This document shows positions 22,692 through 24,365 of a stretch of 24,365 bases of DNA, piece by piece. The translations under genes were made by a program, and so were the position numbers. The stretch comes from JANMMJ01 sp964543235 (GTDB taxonomy: Bacteria; Pseudomonadota; Alphaproteobacteria; Rhizobiales; Aestuariivirgaceae), in NCBI GenBank assembly GCA_964543235.1, contig CAZIXE010000051.1, positions 1 to 24,365 on the forward strand, given 5' to 3'. The notes beneath the pieces are model-generated. The model was not told the DNA's origin. It did not search any database and was given only the letters and a program-made list of their open reading frames with translations. Within the stretch, counting starts at the first letter, position 1. Each line of letters starts with the position of its first letter.

Positions 22692-24188
22692 ATGGATGTC
22701 GCGTTCGGACCGTACCGGCTCAGGCAGCAGGAACGGATCGTGCTAGGCCCTGAAGGGCCCATTGAGCTTTCGGCGCGCTCCTTCGATATCCTGACCACGT
22801 TACTGGCCAAGCCCAATGAACTGATCGACAAGTCGGTCCTGTTCGCCGCCGTCTGGCCCGGCTTGGCCGTTGAAGAGAACACCCTACAGGTCCACGTCTC
22901 GGCATTGCGGAAGGCGTTGGGTCCCGATCTTATCGCGACCATTCACGGGCGGGGGTACAAGTATGCGGGACCCGTGCCCACCGAGGTCGCTGCTCGCGCA
23001 AGTGCCGCAGCCTCCGAAAAGATCGTCCGTAAGCCGATGGTCGCCGTGCTGCCCTTCGCCAATCTGAGTGGCGATCCCGAACAGCTCTATTTTGCCGATG
23101 GCATCACCGGCGACATCATCGATCGCCTGAGCCGCTTTCGCATCCTGTCAGTGATCGGCCTTGAGTCCTCCTTCGCCTTGCGGCATTCGCCGGCTGCGAT
23201 CAGCGATGCCCGAGACAAACTGAAGGCGGAATTCGTGCTTTCGGGAAGTGTCCGCAAGGCAGACGGCCGGATACGCATTGCCGCCCGGCTCACCGAATCC
23301 GCAAGTGGCACCACCTGCTGGGCCGATCATTACGACCGCCCCCTTGCAGATGTCTTTGCCCTGCAGGACGAGGTTGCCGGGATCATTGCCAACACGCTGG
23401 TTGGCAGGGTCGAAATCGAGATCGGCAGCCGGTCGAGCGCCATGGTCGATCAGGACATCTCCAGTTACGAACTGGTGCTCCAGGGCCTTTGGCACTACCG
23501 GAAAGAGACACTGGAGGGGATCGCGGCCGCGCAGCGCTGTTTTGAGAGGGCGATTACCACCGACCCGAACAATGCCGAGGCCCATCGTCATCTGGCGATC
23601 TGCTTCATGTACTTGTGGTGGAGTGCTTTTCAGCCGGAGGGTCTGGCGAAGGCATTTGCCGCGGCCTCGCGCGCCGTCGAGCTCGATCCGGCGAACGGCG
23701 GTTGTCACCAGGCGCTTGCAGTCAGTCGCCTGTGGACGGAGGGAACCAGCGCGGCGTCTGCTTCCATAGCGAGATCGCTGGACCTCAATCCCGGCGACCC
23801 CCATGCGCTGACATGGGCCGGAGTCATAGCTGCATACAGCGGAAATCTCCCGGATGCCCGTCACTATGCCGGACATGCGTCCCGGCTGAATCCGCTGCCG
23901 CCCCTGTGCTTCCCGGAACTGAGCGGCATAGCTGCCTTTGTCGAGGGCCGATACGCGGATGCCCTGCCTGGCTTCGAAGCGCTCCCGGATTGCGCCTGGG
24001 ACAATACCTATGTCCTCGCCTGCCACGCCCTGTTGGATCAGTCGGAGAAGGTTGCGCAGATCAGAGAACGCAATGCCAGGGCCGGCAAGAAATGGGACCA
24101 TCGCGGCGGAGCGATCCGCGAACCCTTCGCCGAGCCCGAGCCCCGGGAACGCCTGCTTGAAGGTCTCAAGAAGGCGCTGGCCTTATGA
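22692..24188 (+). CDS. Winged-helix transcriptional regulator with TolB-like and TPR domains (copy 2)
   Basis: The 498-residue paralogue of the preceding gene has the same architecture: winged helix 1-94, TolB-like domain about 117-250 (AVLPFANLSGDPEQLYFADGITGDIIDRL), then TPR-type helices (TTDPNNAEAHRHLAICFMYL, ELDPANGGCHQALAVSRL, DLNPGDPHALTWAGVIAAYSG). The winged helices differ at about 14 of 94 positions, while the rest is clearly more divergent. This implies similar DNA targets with different inputs. The ATG at 22692 follows AGGAGC at the same spacing as in copy 1. tRNA-Leu follows 87 bases downstream. Confidence 0.85.
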   Translation: MDVAFGPYRLRQQERIVLGPEGPIELSARSFDILTTLLAKPNELIDKSVLFAAVWPGLAVEENTLQVHVSALRKALGPDLIATIHGRGYKYAGPVPTEVAARASAAASEKIVRKPMVAVLPFANLSGDPEQLYFADGITGDIIDRLSRFRILSVIGLESSFALRHSPAAISDARDKLKAEFVLSGSVRKADGRIRIAARLTESASGTTCWADHYDRPLADVFALQDEVAGIIANTLVGRVEIEIGSRSSAMVDQDISSYELVLQGLWHYRKETLEGIAAAQRCFERAITTDPNNAEAHRHLAICFMYLWWSAFQPEGLAKAFAAASRAVELDPANGGCHQALAVSRLWTEGTSAASASIARSLDLNPGDPHALTWAGVIAAYSGNLPDARHYAGHASRLNPLPPLCFPELSGIAAFVEGRYADALPGFEALPDCAWDNTYVLACHALLDQSEKVAQIRERNARAGKKWDHRGGAIREPFAEPEPRERLLEGLKKALAL

Positions 24189-24233
24189 CTTTGAACGCCT
24201 ATTTCTCTGCTGGTCTCGTCCATATGCCTCTGC

Positions 24234-24239
24234 TATAGA
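24234..24239 (+). promoter_or_regulatory. Candidate -10 box of tRNA-Leu
   Basis: TATAGA at 24234-24239 lies 36 bases before the tRNA 5' end. No good -35 is found at the expected distance, so the promoter call is weak. Confidence 0.3.
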
Positions 24240-24275
24240 GCCCGCCCATTGCAAAGACCCGGCGCCTCGAGGCAT

Positions 24276-24360
24276 GCGGGCGTGGTGAAATTGGCAGACA
24301 CGCAGGATTTAGGTTCCTGTGGGGAAACCCGTGGGGGTTCAAGTCCCTCCGCCCGCACCA
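24276..24360 (+). tRNA. tRNA-Leu (anticodon TAG)
   Basis: An 85-base class II tRNA including an encoded CCA. The acceptor GCGGGCG pairs with CGCCCGC, the anticodon stem CAGGA/TCCTG encloses the loop TTTAGGT with anticodon TAG, and the variable arm TGGGGAAACCCGT is long as expected for leucine. The T-arm is GGGGGTTCAAGTCCCTC. It is complete and ends five bases before the window edge. Confidence 0.97.
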
Positions 24361-24365
24361 GGCCC

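Noticed and set aside
1..24365. Insertion sequence, prophage, integron or CRISPR array
   Set aside because: No transposase, integrase or phage protein, no attachment-site duplication at either tRNA inside the window, and no regularly spaced repeat array were seen.

Overview
The window is GC-rich, densely packed bacterial chromosome. It most resembles an alphaproteobacterium of the Hyphomicrobiales (Rhizobiales) type. The support is an HspQ/YccV protein, a glnB-glnA pair behind a sigma-54 promoter, an nnr gene nearby, a GTTC-N7-GTTC LexA-type site, winged-helix/TolB-like/TPR regulators, and frequent GTG/TTG starts. No transposase, integrase, phage gene or CRISPR array is visible. A tRNA lies at each end: tRNA-Lys(TTT) on the left, minus strand, and tRNA-Leu(TAG) on the right, plus strand.

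Layout. 1-3.6 kb: tRNA-Lys, then the glmU-glmS operon (UDP-GlcNAc precursor supply for the cell wall). 3.6-5.4 kb: hspQ and a UbiH-family FAD hydroxylase on the minus strand. 5.4-6.8 kb: a DUF2182 membrane protein and a Cys-rich DUF1326 protein in overlapping frames. 6.8-8.2 kb: a glutathione S-transferase and a 1-Cys peroxiredoxin on the minus strand, separated by a terminator. 8.4-14.1 kb: a catabolic-looking block with a YtcJ-like amidohydrolase, a palindrome-rich spacer, a GMC oxidoreductase on the minus strand, then an enolase-superfamily protein and a beta-hydroxyacid dehydrogenase on the plus strand. 14.25-16.06 kb: glnA and glnB on the minus strand, with a sigma-54 promoter upstream of glnB. 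16.3-20.65 kb: a small ABM/DUF718-like protein, a PfkB sugar kinase translationally coupled to a sulfotransferase-like protein, bifunctional nnr, and a coupled EamA transporter. 20.66-24.2 kb: a small conserved-looking protein and two tandem paralogous winged-helix/TPR regulators. Then tRNA-Leu.

How genes work together: GlmS and GlmU make UDP-GlcNAc from fructose-6-P, glutamine and acetyl-CoA. GlnA supplies the glutamine and GlnB reports nitrogen status to its regulators. The enolase-superfamily protein and the dehydrogenase form a probable two-step sugar-acid or hydroxy-acid pathway. Peroxiredoxin and GST are detoxification functions.

The most unexpected signal is in the convergent gap between the beta-hydroxyacid dehydrogenase and glnA (14052-14253). 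After the glnA terminator there is a minus-strand TTGACA -35 box, an exact GTTC-N7-GTTC LexA-type site, a weak -10, a strong AAGGAGG Shine-Dalgarno and ATG codons opening a hydrophobic peptide. No recognisable gene lies there, so this looks like an SOS-controlled small membrane protein, the remnant of one, or an SOS-induced antisense transcript. Other points of interest are the duplicated regulators with a shared upstream element, the DUF2182/DUF1326 pair, and the enolase-superfamily protein lacking its first canonical metal-ligand Asp.
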